Shown here in pieces: positions 51,559-60,284 of a stretch of 64,000 nucleotides of DNA. The translations under genes and the position numbers were made by a program. How positions within the stretch are numbered: position 1 is the stretch's first letter; the number at the start of each line of letters is the position of its first letter. This stretch comes from Fidelibacterota bacterium (GTDB lineage: Bacteria > Fidelibacterota > Marinisomatia > SCGC-AAA003-L08 > TS1B11), in contig CP070638.1 in the NCBI GenBank assembly GCA_020354025.1, forward strand, positions 579,523 to 643,522, written 5' to 3'. The notes beneath the pieces were generated by a model. The model was not told where the DNA came from, did not search any database, and saw only the letters and a list, made by a program, of their open reading frames with translations.

Positions 51559-53508
51559 ATGTTTAGAATCAACGCCTGGCGGCTAGTGGGCCTTACCTCG
51601 GCCCTGGTACTGTTTTTCATCGGTTGTGAGCAACTGCTCAATCCTGAGGACGAAAAAAGTGTGGATGAGGCGGCGCCCATCGAGATAAATACGATCATCA
51701 CCGAAGGGCCTGCCGACGGAGCAACGCTCCTTTACAGTGCCTCGCCGACCTTCCGCTGGAAGGGGGAAGTCCGTCCCGGGTATGTGGCGGCCTATCAATT
51801 TGCGTTTGAAGAGTCAACCGTCACCAGCGATGATTACCACGACTGGTCGACCGAGATGATGACTACATTAGAGAACCTGGAGGCGGGGTATTACGTCTTC
51901 GCGGTTCGGGCCAAGGATGACAAGGATTCGGTGGATGTCACCCCGGCGACGCGTTCCTTCACCGTCAATGAGGCAGATTCCCTGGCCCCGTTGATCCGGT
52001 TTGTGCAAAGTCCCACCGACAGCTCCAGCCGGGCGCCCGGTTCCAGCATTTTCTTCGAGTGGACGGCTACCGACGCTTCCGCCTTCGGATCGGTGGACGG
52101 CTACCGCTACCGTCTGGCCGGCACGGGCCCCGACACGACGGACTGGAGCGGCTGGAACCTTAACACCACCACCGCCGCCTATTCGGATTTGAGCATCGGC
52201 AACTATGTCTTCCAGGTGGAAGCGGAGGATAACGCCGGGATCGCCAGCGACAAGGCTGAAATCACCGTTTTCGTGAAAGATGCTACTATTCTGGTGGTGG
52301 ACAACTACGTCCCGCATGATGATCCCTTCCTGAATGAAATCGCCACCGACAAGCTCGTGGCTGAGATCCTGCGGGACTGGTCCTGGGCTGAATGGGATGT
52401 AGCAGTAGATGGCTATCCCACAGCTGCTGACCTGGCGACCTATTCTTCGGTTATCTGGTACGTGGACGATGGCGCCGGCGAGTTCTACGACTATCACCTT
52501 TCGCCCGATTCCGCCGGTTATGTTGACAATCCGCTAGATGATTACCTTGATGGCGGTGGCAACCTCTGGCTGATGGGTAGTGAGATCTTGTACGCCTCCT
52601 ATGTTGCTGTAACCAGCTGGGGTGATTTTACTGTTACGGGTGAATCGATAGCTACAAATGACACCACAGGATTGCCCATCTCTTTTAGAACAGATAGGAG
52701 TTATTTGATCGAAAGTACTCTGTCCCTGACAGTAACGCTCGACGCATTGGGTGATACGACCTGGGGCATAACCGATATAGACACAACCGTTACTCACATA
52801 GTCCTTGTTGGTGGTGATACAACATATATCGATACTGACACAGATACACTCATTACTGGTGTTGACACAACATATGTTGGTATTGATACGACAACCTACG
52901 ATACCACGTTTGGACCCGTGGATACAACGTGGACGGCTTCCACGTTCTCCACGGACTTAACGGATAACGGCGACGGAGACCTGCTCAACGCCTCGCTGGA
53001 CGTGGTTGGTTCGGTCAGCTATTCTTCAGGGTCGATTGAACTTGATACGCTGATGACCGATCTGACCGGCGTTGATATCGTGGTTGTCGCTTCGGCTACG
53101 GGTGATTATCATCGCCGTCATAATTATTTCAATCTGTTTGATGCGGACAAGTTCGCCGGGAAGTATCTAGGCGTAGCCGACGGTGGTGATGCCGGCGATG
53201 ATGCATTTACCGGGCTGGCATCGGTCGGCGTGGAAGGCTTCACCGAGATCGGTATTCCGGGTCTGGCCACGGGAACTGGCTGGCCCGATGAGCTGGTCCC
53301 CGCTGACACGCTCGATGCCATCTACGACCTCGGCGGGTACGCCGAGGGTACTACGGCGGGCGTACTATATGAAGAGGGGACCTTTAATGTCGTGTTCTGG
53401 GGGGTGAATTTCGCCTTTGTGGCTACCAACGGTAATCACCTGACCCTGGCACCGGTTGACATGTATCCCGTTGCGAATCACATCCTGAAGAATATCTTCA
53501 GCGAGTAA
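51559..53508 (+). CDS. Lipoprotein with fibronectin-like modules and an Asp-Thr-Thr-rich insert
   Basis: About 649 residues. Lipobox FFIGC; two beta-sandwich modules (TFRWKGEVRPGYVAAYQF; FFEWTATDASAFGSVDGYRY), then a Rossmann-like domain (ATILVVDNYVPHDDPF..SSVIWYVDDGAG..DDYLDGGGNLWLMGSE) as in the preceding gene. At ~395-460 the domain is interrupted by a low-complexity stretch with repeated Asp-Thr-Thr (DTTVTH, DTTYIDTDTDT, DTTYVGIDTTTYDTT). ATG 51559 follows GGATGGAGG by 5 bases and is chosen over ATG 51547. Second gene of the operon. Confidence 0.72.
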   Translation: MFRINAWRLVGLTSALVLFFIGCEQLLNPEDEKSVDEAAPIEINTIITEGPADGATLLYSASPTFRWKGEVRPGYVAAYQFAFEESTVTSDDYHDWSTEMMTTLENLEAGYYVFAVRAKDDKDSVDVTPATRSFTVNEADSLAPLIRFVQSPTDSSSRAPGSSIFFEWTATDASAFGSVDGYRYRLAGTGPDTTDWSGWNLNTTTAAYSDLSIGNYVFQVEAEDNAGIASDKAEITVFVKDATILVVDNYVPHDDPFLNEIATDKLVAEILRDWSWAEWDVAVDGYPTAADLATYSSVIWYVDDGAGEFYDYHLSPDSAGYVDNPLDDYLDGGGNLWLMGSEILYASYVAVTSWGDFTVTGESIATNDTTGLPISFRTDRSYLIESTLSLTVTLDALGDTTWGITDIDTTVTHIVLVGGDTTYIDTDTDTLITGVDTTYVGIDTTTYDTTFGPVDTTWTASTFSTDLTDNGDGDLLNASLDVVGSVSYSSGSIELDTLMTDLTGVDIVVVASATGDYHRRHNYFNLFDADKFAGKYLGVADGGDAGDDAFTGLASVGVEGFTEIGIPGLATGTGWPDELVPADTLDAIYDLGGYAEGTTAGVLYEEGTFNVVFWGVNFAFVATNGNHLTLAPVDMYPVANHILKNIFSE

Positions 53509-53577
53509 GATACAAGGGTGATTCAAGTAATAGATTCAAGTAATATTCGATGAATGATTAATGGAGGGTTCGTTGTC

Positions 53578-56500
53578 ATGACGAGAGAAAAAAACTGGAC
53601 AAAAATCCTGCTTCCGTTGTTTATTGTCGCACTTCTCGGCACCTGGGTATTCGGTGCCACTACTGGCAAGATCGCCGGTGTCGTGAGTGACAGTGAGACG
53701 GGAGAGCCGCTACCCGGTGCTAACGTCCTCATCGAGGGCACGAATTTTGGTGCCGCCGCTGATGAGGAGGGCCGATATTACATCCTTAACATCCCCGTAG
53801 GGACTTATTCCCTCCGGGCCGAGGTTATCGGGTATAAGCCGCATAACATTACGGATGTTGAAGTAACCATTGACCATACCACCACCATCGATTTTCCGAT
53901 GGAAGAGACGGTGATCGCTGGTGAAGAGGTGACGGTAACCGCCGAGCGGCCCCTGATGCGGATGGATAATACCGCTACCAGGACCTATATCACCAGTGAT
54001 CAGATCACGGGCGTTGCGGCGGAACAGATCACGGAGCTCGTTACGCTGGAGGCCGGTACGGTGGGCGCGAGTGTTCGCGGCGGCCGCGGCAGCGGCACTG
54101 TCTACTTCATAGACGGCATCAGCCTGCGCAATCCCATGGTGGGATACGCAGGTATGACCACCGCTGATTTTCGCGCTGGCGATAATTCTAATATGTATAC
54201 CGCAGACATAAGTCTGAGCGCGGAGCTGCCGGAATTCGCCTTCAGCGAGGTGGAAATGCTGACAGGCGGGTATTCCCCCGAGTTCGGGAATGCCATGGAC
54301 GGCGTGGTCAATATCGCGACCAAGGAAGGCCGCTCCCAACACCAGGGACTGGTAAGGATTACCACTGAGGGCATGCTCCTGGGCGATTATAACGGTATCG
54401 ACACCCGGGAGTGGTTTATTGATCCAACTCTGATACTACCGCCGGACGATGAAGTTGACATAACGTACATCGCGGATGCGGACGGATTCGGATATGAGGA
54501 AGGAGATACACTCCGGTCAGGCACGCTGGCCGTACAGGGTGGTCGCCTGGTTATGGGCGGCGTAGTAATGGATGCCACCGATATTGAAAATATCCATAAA
54601 AACAGTGTGTTGGATAACTACGGTCTCGCGTATAAGGAAAGCACGCCCATCTGGGAGGAAACCAGGGGCGACTGGGATCGCAAGCAGATATCATACAGCT
54701 TTTCCGGCCCGCTCTTCAGAAATGCTTACTATGCCCTTTCGGGGGAATATGAGGATCAGGCTAAAGGGCGCTATACCAACCAGACCCAGGATAATTACAA
54801 CGTATTGGGCAAGCTCACTTATCATCTGAGTGCAAGGACCAAGCTGAACCTGTCCACGATGTACTCGAAACAGGTCCGGGGTCTGCATTACTATACCGAC
54901 TCAAAGTACAACGGGGGGGCCGGTGGCTATTTCCCGGGAATCGGGCCCCTCTACCGCCAGTTGGACACGATAAATGATCGGTTCAAAACTGATCTTGTCA
55001 TGTCCGGGGTCCTGACCCAATCCCTGGGTCCCAACTCCTACCTGACGGTCACTTTAGGCCAGTATAATTCAGATTACGAACAGAAGCGCAAGGATTATGA
55101 CGATCGCGACGGTGACGGGGACCATGATGAGTACCTGGTCTGGAGGGAGACCCTGGTCAAGAGTGGCGAACCCGGCACGGAAGCATACGACGACACCCTG
55201 CTATGGCGTTTCACGACCGAGGATGAAGAGCTGGTCTACATCTGGACCCAGGATCCCACCCTCAGCGACTCGGTAAACTTCCCGAATACTTACGATCCCA
55301 TCTACAAGGGTGAGTGGAAAATCGGCAACGAGGACGTTTTGGCTGCTGACCACCTGTGGAGTGAGGGCAACCAGTTTGGCTGGAAAGAGGTCTGGACACC
55401 CCACTACGATCCCGGGACCGAAACCTGGGACTGGACGTCCGAGTGGCTGTTCGTTGGCGGTTACACTGAAACTGAGCTTGACGGTGCCCCCCATCCCGAA
55501 CTTGATGAAAAGATCTTTGGTGTAACGGATGCATTCTGGTATCACGCGGGCGATCGTTACCGGGCGGGTACAAATTCCTCGTCGAAGATCACCACTTTCA
55601 AAGTGGATTACGCCAATCAGGTTACCCCGATCCACTTTCTCCAGACCGGCGGGGAATTCCTGAGGTATAAGCTGGACATGGTCAGACTCAACGCGTCCTC
55701 CCTCTCGAACCTATACGTAGACGAGTGGCATCGGACGCCCTACGAATGGGCCCTTTATTTCCGGGATAAGATCGAGGCGGGCGGCATGATCGTGAACATC
55801 GGGTTCAGGCTCGATTCTTACCACCTGGGTAAAGATGTGGAATATTCCGCAGTCGCCGGTGATCCTTCCGATTACCCGTTGGATCTGATAACGGGTGAAC
55901 TCATTGAGCCTAAGACCTGGGATAATGCGAAGATATATGTCAGCCCGCGGCTGGGTATTTCCCATCCGATCACGGACCGGGATGTGCTCCACTTCAGCTA
56001 TAATCACACCCTCCAACGCCCCGATTGGAGGTACTTCTACCAGAACCCGGAATATCTGGACGTGGGAGCCTACCCGTGGATCCCCAACCCGGAGCTGGAA
56101 CCCCAGCGGACGGTAAACTATGAGGTGGGCTTCACCCATCAGTTTACCGAAAACATGAAAATAGACTTTACCGGCTATTACAAGGACGTCTTCGGCTGGG
56201 TACAGATGTCCCGGGGGGCCGAGAGGCCCGGCACCAAGTTCCGGTTCCCCAGGAATGCGGACTTCGGCAACGTGAAGGGGTTCGAGATCGCTCTCGATAA
56301 ACGGTACAGCAACTACTTCTCCGCGGACGTGAACTATACCTTCATGATCGCCAACGGGCGCCTGTCGGATCCGAGCGAGGGCGGCACCTACATGTGGCGC
56401 AGGCTGATCATGCCCAGGAAAGTCAACCCGCTGGATTGGGATCAGACGCATACCTTCAATGCGAACCTCAACATCTTCATTCCAGCCAGCAGGAATCCCT

Positions 56501-56886
56501 TTACGCTTTTCGGAAACTGGCGGATCAACATCACGGAGCGGTACGGTAGCGGACTGCCTTTCGATGGCCAGTCCCGGGCTGTGGCATTAAGGGTACCGCC
56601 CGAGAATGACAAGCGCCGGCCGTTCACCAACGAGGTGGATCTCCGGGTGGAGAAAAGGATTAATTTCGGGGGCGCTTACGCTTCTCTGTGGGTGGACGTG
56701 TTCAACCTGCTGAACTCATCGAACCTTGGTAATGAGCCCGACAACGCCGAGTGGTACCTATCTGAGGAAGACCGGGACGGAAATGGTGTGGCCGATCACT
56801 TCCAAGATCCGGAGGGCCGCTATCATGACTGGAAGGTCTGGAATACGACCCGGCGGGTTAAAGTCGGTATAGACGTCTCGTGGTGA
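53578..56886 (+). CDS. TonB-dependent receptor with carboxypeptidase-regulatory-like extension
   Basis: About 1102 residues. Signal peptide (..KILLPLFIVALLGTWVFG); a CarboxypepD_reg-like beta-sandwich (GKIAGVVSDSETGEPLPGANVLIEG), the plug domain (RPLMRMDNTATRTYI, GVAAEQITELVTLEAG, RGGRGSGTVYFIDGI), then a ~750-residue barrel with RPDWRYFYQNPEYLD and a C-terminal INFGGAYASLWVDVFNLLNSSN..RRVKVGIDVSW. It imports a large substrate through the outer membrane using TonB energy. ATG 53578 follows GGAGGG; ATG 53554 would put the site inside. Substrate unknown; no SusD-type partner is present. Confidence 0.9.
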   Translation: MTREKNWTKILLPLFIVALLGTWVFGATTGKIAGVVSDSETGEPLPGANVLIEGTNFGAAADEEGRYYILNIPVGTYSLRAEVIGYKPHNITDVEVTIDHTTTIDFPMEETVIAGEEVTVTAERPLMRMDNTATRTYITSDQITGVAAEQITELVTLEAGTVGASVRGGRGSGTVYFIDGISLRNPMVGYAGMTTADFRAGDNSNMYTADISLSAELPEFAFSEVEMLTGGYSPEFGNAMDGVVNIATKEGRSQHQGLVRITTEGMLLGDYNGIDTREWFIDPTLILPPDDEVDITYIADADGFGYEEGDTLRSGTLAVQGGRLVMGGVVMDATDIENIHKNSVLDNYGLAYKESTPIWEETRGDWDRKQISYSFSGPLFRNAYYALSGEYEDQAKGRYTNQTQDNYNVLGKLTYHLSARTKLNLSTMYSKQVRGLHYYTDSKYNGGAGGYFPGIGPLYRQLDTINDRFKTDLVMSGVLTQSLGPNSYLTVTLGQYNSDYEQKRKDYDDRDGDGDHDEYLVWRETLVKSGEPGTEAYDDTLLWRFTTEDEELVYIWTQDPTLSDSVNFPNTYDPIYKGEWKIGNEDVLAADHLWSEGNQFGWKEVWTPHYDPGTETWDWTSEWLFVGGYTETELDGAPHPELDEKIFGVTDAFWYHAGDRYRAGTNSSSKITTFKVDYANQVTPIHFLQTGGEFLRYKLDMVRLNASSLSNLYVDEWHRTPYEWALYFRDKIEAGGMIVNIGFRLDSYHLGKDVEYSAVAGDPSDYPLDLITGELIEPKTWDNAKIYVSPRLGISHPITDRDVLHFSYNHTLQRPDWRYFYQNPEYLDVGAYPWIPNPELEPQRTVNYEVGFTHQFTENMKIDFTGYYKDVFGWVQMSRGAERPGTKFRFPRNADFGNVKGFEIALDKRYSNYFSADVNYTFMIANGRLSDPSEGGTYMWRRLIMPRKVNPLDWDQTHTFNANLNIFIPASRNPFTLFGNWRINITERYGSGLPFDGQSRAVALRVPPENDKRRPFTNEVDLRVEKRINFGGAYASLWVDVFNLLNSSNLGNEPDNAEWYLSEEDRDGNGVADHFQDPEGRYHDWKVWNTTRRVKVGIDVSW

Positions 56887-56950
56887 TTTTATAAAGGGAA
56901 GCGATTAAAGATATCCTAATCTAGAATTGAATTAGTTTAAGGAGTCCAGG

Positions 56951-59041
56951 ATGTCAGTAATAAGGAAAAAACCATCGTGGCCGCGGATGGCAGCCATATC
57001 GTTTGCATTACTGCTAATAACGGGTACTGCTTTTAGTGTGGCTAACCCGGTGATGGCTGCTCGCGCCGGCAGAGCGGTCAAGAACCAGCTACGCAAGGCG
57101 GTGGACATCGGCGCTGTCTATCACTCCATCGGCCGCCTGTGGGTGAACGTGACCAACTGGGGATGGATGGGTGACGACAACATGGTAACACCCTCCATGG
57201 AGTGGCCGGGTGGCTCGAATAATCATTACCTGTATCAGGGTTCCATCTGGGTCGCCGGACGTGATTCGCTTGGTACTCTGCACGCTACGGCGGGTGACGA
57301 AGAGGAGTTCTACCCACTGCTGTCCCAGGCACGCATTGACTCCTTCAAGGCCAATGGATGGAGCGATTTCACCACGGAAGAGTACGCCATGGTAGTCGCC
57401 TCGGCGACCATGGGCCACAACCTCGACCCGGACTATGTCCTGTGGTATGATAAGGACGAGTACGGGAAAAGGGGGATAGATGACGATGGCGACGGGGCAG
57501 TGGATGAAGACCCGCTGGACTATATCGATAATGATGGTGACGGGCTAATCAACGAAGACTTTGCCGCCGTCTCCGAGGAAGATACCTATGCCATCTACAA
57601 CGATCTATGGCTGAACCAGCATGCGTCGGGTGATACCCCGCTGGGTGTGGAGGTGATCGAGCGCACGTATGCCTGGAGCTACAGCTACGCCCAGGACTTT
57701 GTCATCTACGATTATGAAGTGATCAATGTGGGGACTTCCTCGAAATCCAATTCCACGGATCTTTCGGAGATCGTACCTGATGAACCCCAGACTATCACTG
57801 ACCTCTATATAGCCATCCGTTTTGATTTTGATATTTCATCCGTGGCGGCGGGCGAGTACTGGTACGACGACTTAACGGCCTACCTGGCGTCCGATAAGCT
57901 GTCCTATGGATGGGACGGAGATGACCCTGAGGTGGAAGGCAATGACGCGGGGGAATTCGGCCTTTCTACCGGCTATCTGGGTGTGCGCACCCTGGATTAT
58001 TCAGAGGATGACAAGCGGAGGCCTGGCGGGCCGCACATACCGTCTTCCCATAACTGGTGGACCATCGACGACGATCCCTCCTCTGATGCCCTGAAGTTCC
58101 AGTTCATGTCTAACGGCGTTTACGCGGCGGAGCCGCCCTCGCCGTATGATTATCGCTACCTCCATAGCGTTGGTCCTTGGGACCTGGCTCCGGGAGACAC
58201 CATCCGTTGGATTGCAGCGGTTGGCGTTGGTGAAGGACTGGGTGACCCGGCCAACCCAGATCCCCATAATACCAAAGGCAGCCTGCGAGATGTTCTGGCC
58301 TTTGCCCAGGAGCTGTATGACGCCGATTGGCTGGCGGCCACTCCGCCTCCCATCCCTGATGTCACCGTAACACTCCAGGCAGACGGTTCCGTGCTTATGG
58401 ACTGGTCTGCTGGCCAGAGCACGGTGGAAGACTACATTGATCCCCTTTCAGGCGAAAAGGACTTCGAGGGCTATCGGGTCTACAAGAGTGACCGCACCGA
58501 TGCGGCCGGGGCCCGCGTCTGGCTGCCCCTGGCGTCTTTTGATATAGCCGGTAATGGTGTGGGCGGCGAGACCGGTCTGAAATATGAATTTGTAGACCGG
58601 GACGTGCTCAAGGGATTCAGCTACTATTATTCCGTAACTTCCTTTGATAACGGCCTGACGCCCATTGGTGAACTGGAAAGTTCAAAGGGCGCCGGCATCG
58701 CTGTACAAATGGCAGCGCCTCCTGCCGATGACCTGGACGATGTGGCGGTGGTTCCCAATCCCTACCTGGGCAGTGCCATCTGGGATCACCTACCTACCTA
58801 TGAGGAACAGTGGTGGGCGCAGATTCAGTTCATCAACCTTCCTGAGGGTGAAAGTACTATCCGCGTTTATACCCTGTCTGGTGATTTTTTAATCGAGATT
58901 GTCAATGATGACGGGGACAGTTTTGAATCCTGGGATCTTATCACCCGAAAGCAGGGCGATATTGTGAGTGGTGTATACCTGTTCGTAGTCGAGGATGCGG
59001 ATGGGAATACCAAGGTTGGCAAGTTTGTAGTCATTCGCTGA
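56951..59041 (+). CDS. Secreted protein with Ca-binding repeat and C-terminal sorting tail
   Basis: 696 residues. Signal peptide (..MAAISFALLLITGTAFSV). Residues ~175-200 hold two Ca-binding acidic repeats: GIDDDGDGAVDEDPLD and YIDNDGDGLINED. A beta-sandwich (~500-590; VTLQADGSVLMDWSAG..FEGYRVYKSD) resembles fibronectin type III. The end, from AVVPNPYLG, is a shortened type IX-like tail: STIRVYTLSGDFLI, GDIVSGVYLFVVE, ending GKFVVIR. AAGGAG precedes the ATG. Partner of the TonB receptor by position; probable surface protein of unknown ligand. This unit (receptor, tailed protein, PorV-like) recurs in FCB bacteria, from memory. Confidence 0.78.
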   Translation: MSVIRKKPSWPRMAAISFALLLITGTAFSVANPVMAARAGRAVKNQLRKAVDIGAVYHSIGRLWVNVTNWGWMGDDNMVTPSMEWPGGSNNHYLYQGSIWVAGRDSLGTLHATAGDEEEFYPLLSQARIDSFKANGWSDFTTEEYAMVVASATMGHNLDPDYVLWYDKDEYGKRGIDDDGDGAVDEDPLDYIDNDGDGLINEDFAAVSEEDTYAIYNDLWLNQHASGDTPLGVEVIERTYAWSYSYAQDFVIYDYEVINVGTSSKSNSTDLSEIVPDEPQTITDLYIAIRFDFDISSVAAGEYWYDDLTAYLASDKLSYGWDGDDPEVEGNDAGEFGLSTGYLGVRTLDYSEDDKRRPGGPHIPSSHNWWTIDDDPSSDALKFQFMSNGVYAAEPPSPYDYRYLHSVGPWDLAPGDTIRWIAAVGVGEGLGDPANPDPHNTKGSLRDVLAFAQELYDADWLAATPPPIPDVTVTLQADGSVLMDWSAGQSTVEDYIDPLSGEKDFEGYRVYKSDRTDAAGARVWLPLASFDIAGNGVGGETGLKYEFVDRDVLKGFSYYYSVTSFDNGLTPIGELESSKGAGIAVQMAAPPADDLDDVAVVPNPYLGSAIWDHLPTYEEQWWAQIQFINLPEGESTIRVYTLSGDFLIEIVNDDGDSFESWDLITRKQGDIVSGVYLFVVEDADGNTKVGKFVVIR

Positions 59042-59066
59042 CCAAATCATTTGAAGGAGTAGTCTG

Positions 59067-60053
59067 ATGAATAGAATTTATCTAGCTTTAGTACTGGCCA
59101 GCCTCAGCGGGTCACTGGTATTTGCGCAAGAGACTTCCGCTGACCAGAAAGTGGGCATGACCGGCGCGGATTTCTTATCGATCGGCGTTGGTGCCCGGGC
59201 AGCGGGGCTTGGTGAAGCCTATGTGGCCCTTGCCAACGATGCTTCCGCAGTTTTCTGGAATCCGGCCGGTCTGACACGCAATGAGGGGGGAGGTGCCTTT
59301 GCCTCTTATACTCAGTGGCCGGCTGACATTGTGTTTTCTGCTGCTGCGGTGGCTTTTGACGCCGGTGGAATAGGCAAGGTAGCCGTACACTATCTGGGAA
59401 TGCAGATGGGGCAGATGAGGATGCGGACACCATTCTCACCGGACGGTACGGGTGAGATGTTTTCCTACGGTAGTACGGCCGCCGGGATTTCATGGGCACG
59501 TTCTCTCACCGCAGGATTCGGTCTCGGATTCAACCTGAAGTACATCCGTGAGTCGGCGTACACCATCAGCTCACAAGGATGGGCTATCGATATCGGATCG
59601 ATTTTTGACACCGGCTGGAGAGGGATGAAGATCGGGATGGCCATGACGAATTTTGGACCTGACATCGCCTTTGATGGCACATACTCCAAATGGTCAGACG
59701 TCGAGGAACCCGGCGTAACCACCGATTTTGAATCGTATGCCCTGCCGATGGCATTCCGCTTCGGAGCAACGGTGGACGTAATGAGAATTGACGCTTCCGG
59801 AATTGCAGTGGTCCTGGTTGCAGATGCGGTCCATCCCCCTGATAATGTTGAGACCTATAACTTTGGCCTCGAGCTCACTGTCCTGCAGATGCTAAACGTG
59901 AGAGCGGGATATAGAATGGGGGTTGACGAAGGCGGACTAACGGCGGGCGCTGGTGTTAACGTGCCTTTCCTGAATGCATCCGCCGATATTGCATATTCCA
60001 CTTTCGGGCTTCTTGGAAGTGTAATGAACACCTCATTATCTCTTAACTTCTAA
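59067..60053 (+). CDS. PorV/PorQ-like outer-membrane protein
   Basis: 328 residues. Signal peptide MNRIYLALVLASLSGSLVFA; then the PorV signature FLSIGVGARAAGLGEAYVAL, ASAVFWNPAGLTR and the GPDIAFDGTYS segment; 14-strand barrel ending NTSLSLNF. It is the last gene of the operon, 25 bases behind the tailed secreted protein, with GAAGGAG upstream. PorV proteins receive tailed cargo during type IX secretion, so co-transcription with a tailed protein fits well. Confidence 0.88.
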   Translation: MNRIYLALVLASLSGSLVFAQETSADQKVGMTGADFLSIGVGARAAGLGEAYVALANDASAVFWNPAGLTRNEGGGAFASYTQWPADIVFSAAAVAFDAGGIGKVAVHYLGMQMGQMRMRTPFSPDGTGEMFSYGSTAAGISWARSLTAGFGLGFNLKYIRESAYTISSQGWAIDIGSIFDTGWRGMKIGMAMTNFGPDIAFDGTYSKWSDVEEPGVTTDFESYALPMAFRFGATVDVMRIDASGIAVVLVADAVHPPDNVETYNFGLELTVLQMLNVRAGYRMGVDEGGLTAGAGVNVPFLNASADIAYSTFGLLGSVMNTSLSLNF

Positions 60054-60098
60054 ACCCGGTAAGCATTGCGATAATTCACTACTAAGTCTTACTCAATA

Positions 60099-60133
60099 AA
60101 AGAAGCCCCTTCATCGTAGGAGGGGCTTCTTGC
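60099..60133. terminator. Bidirectional intrinsic terminator
   Basis: AGAAGCCCCT (60101-60110) and AGGGGCTTCT (60121-60130) form a perfect 10-base stem. The minus strand continues TTTTATTG and the plus strand TTGC, so it works best for the minus-strand gene but can end both transcripts. The remaining ~150 bases to 60285 contain nothing recognisable. Confidence 0.75.
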
Positions 60134-60284
60134 TATGTTCCCTCAATCTGTGATCCTTTCGGATATTATGGAAAAGCTTCGGGCATAAGCTACAGCGATC
60201 AGCAACGAACAACGGACGAGGTACGACGGATAGCCAGCTCTTTGCCAGGCTCAGGACAAGCCTCCTGTCCCAAGTCCCATACCC

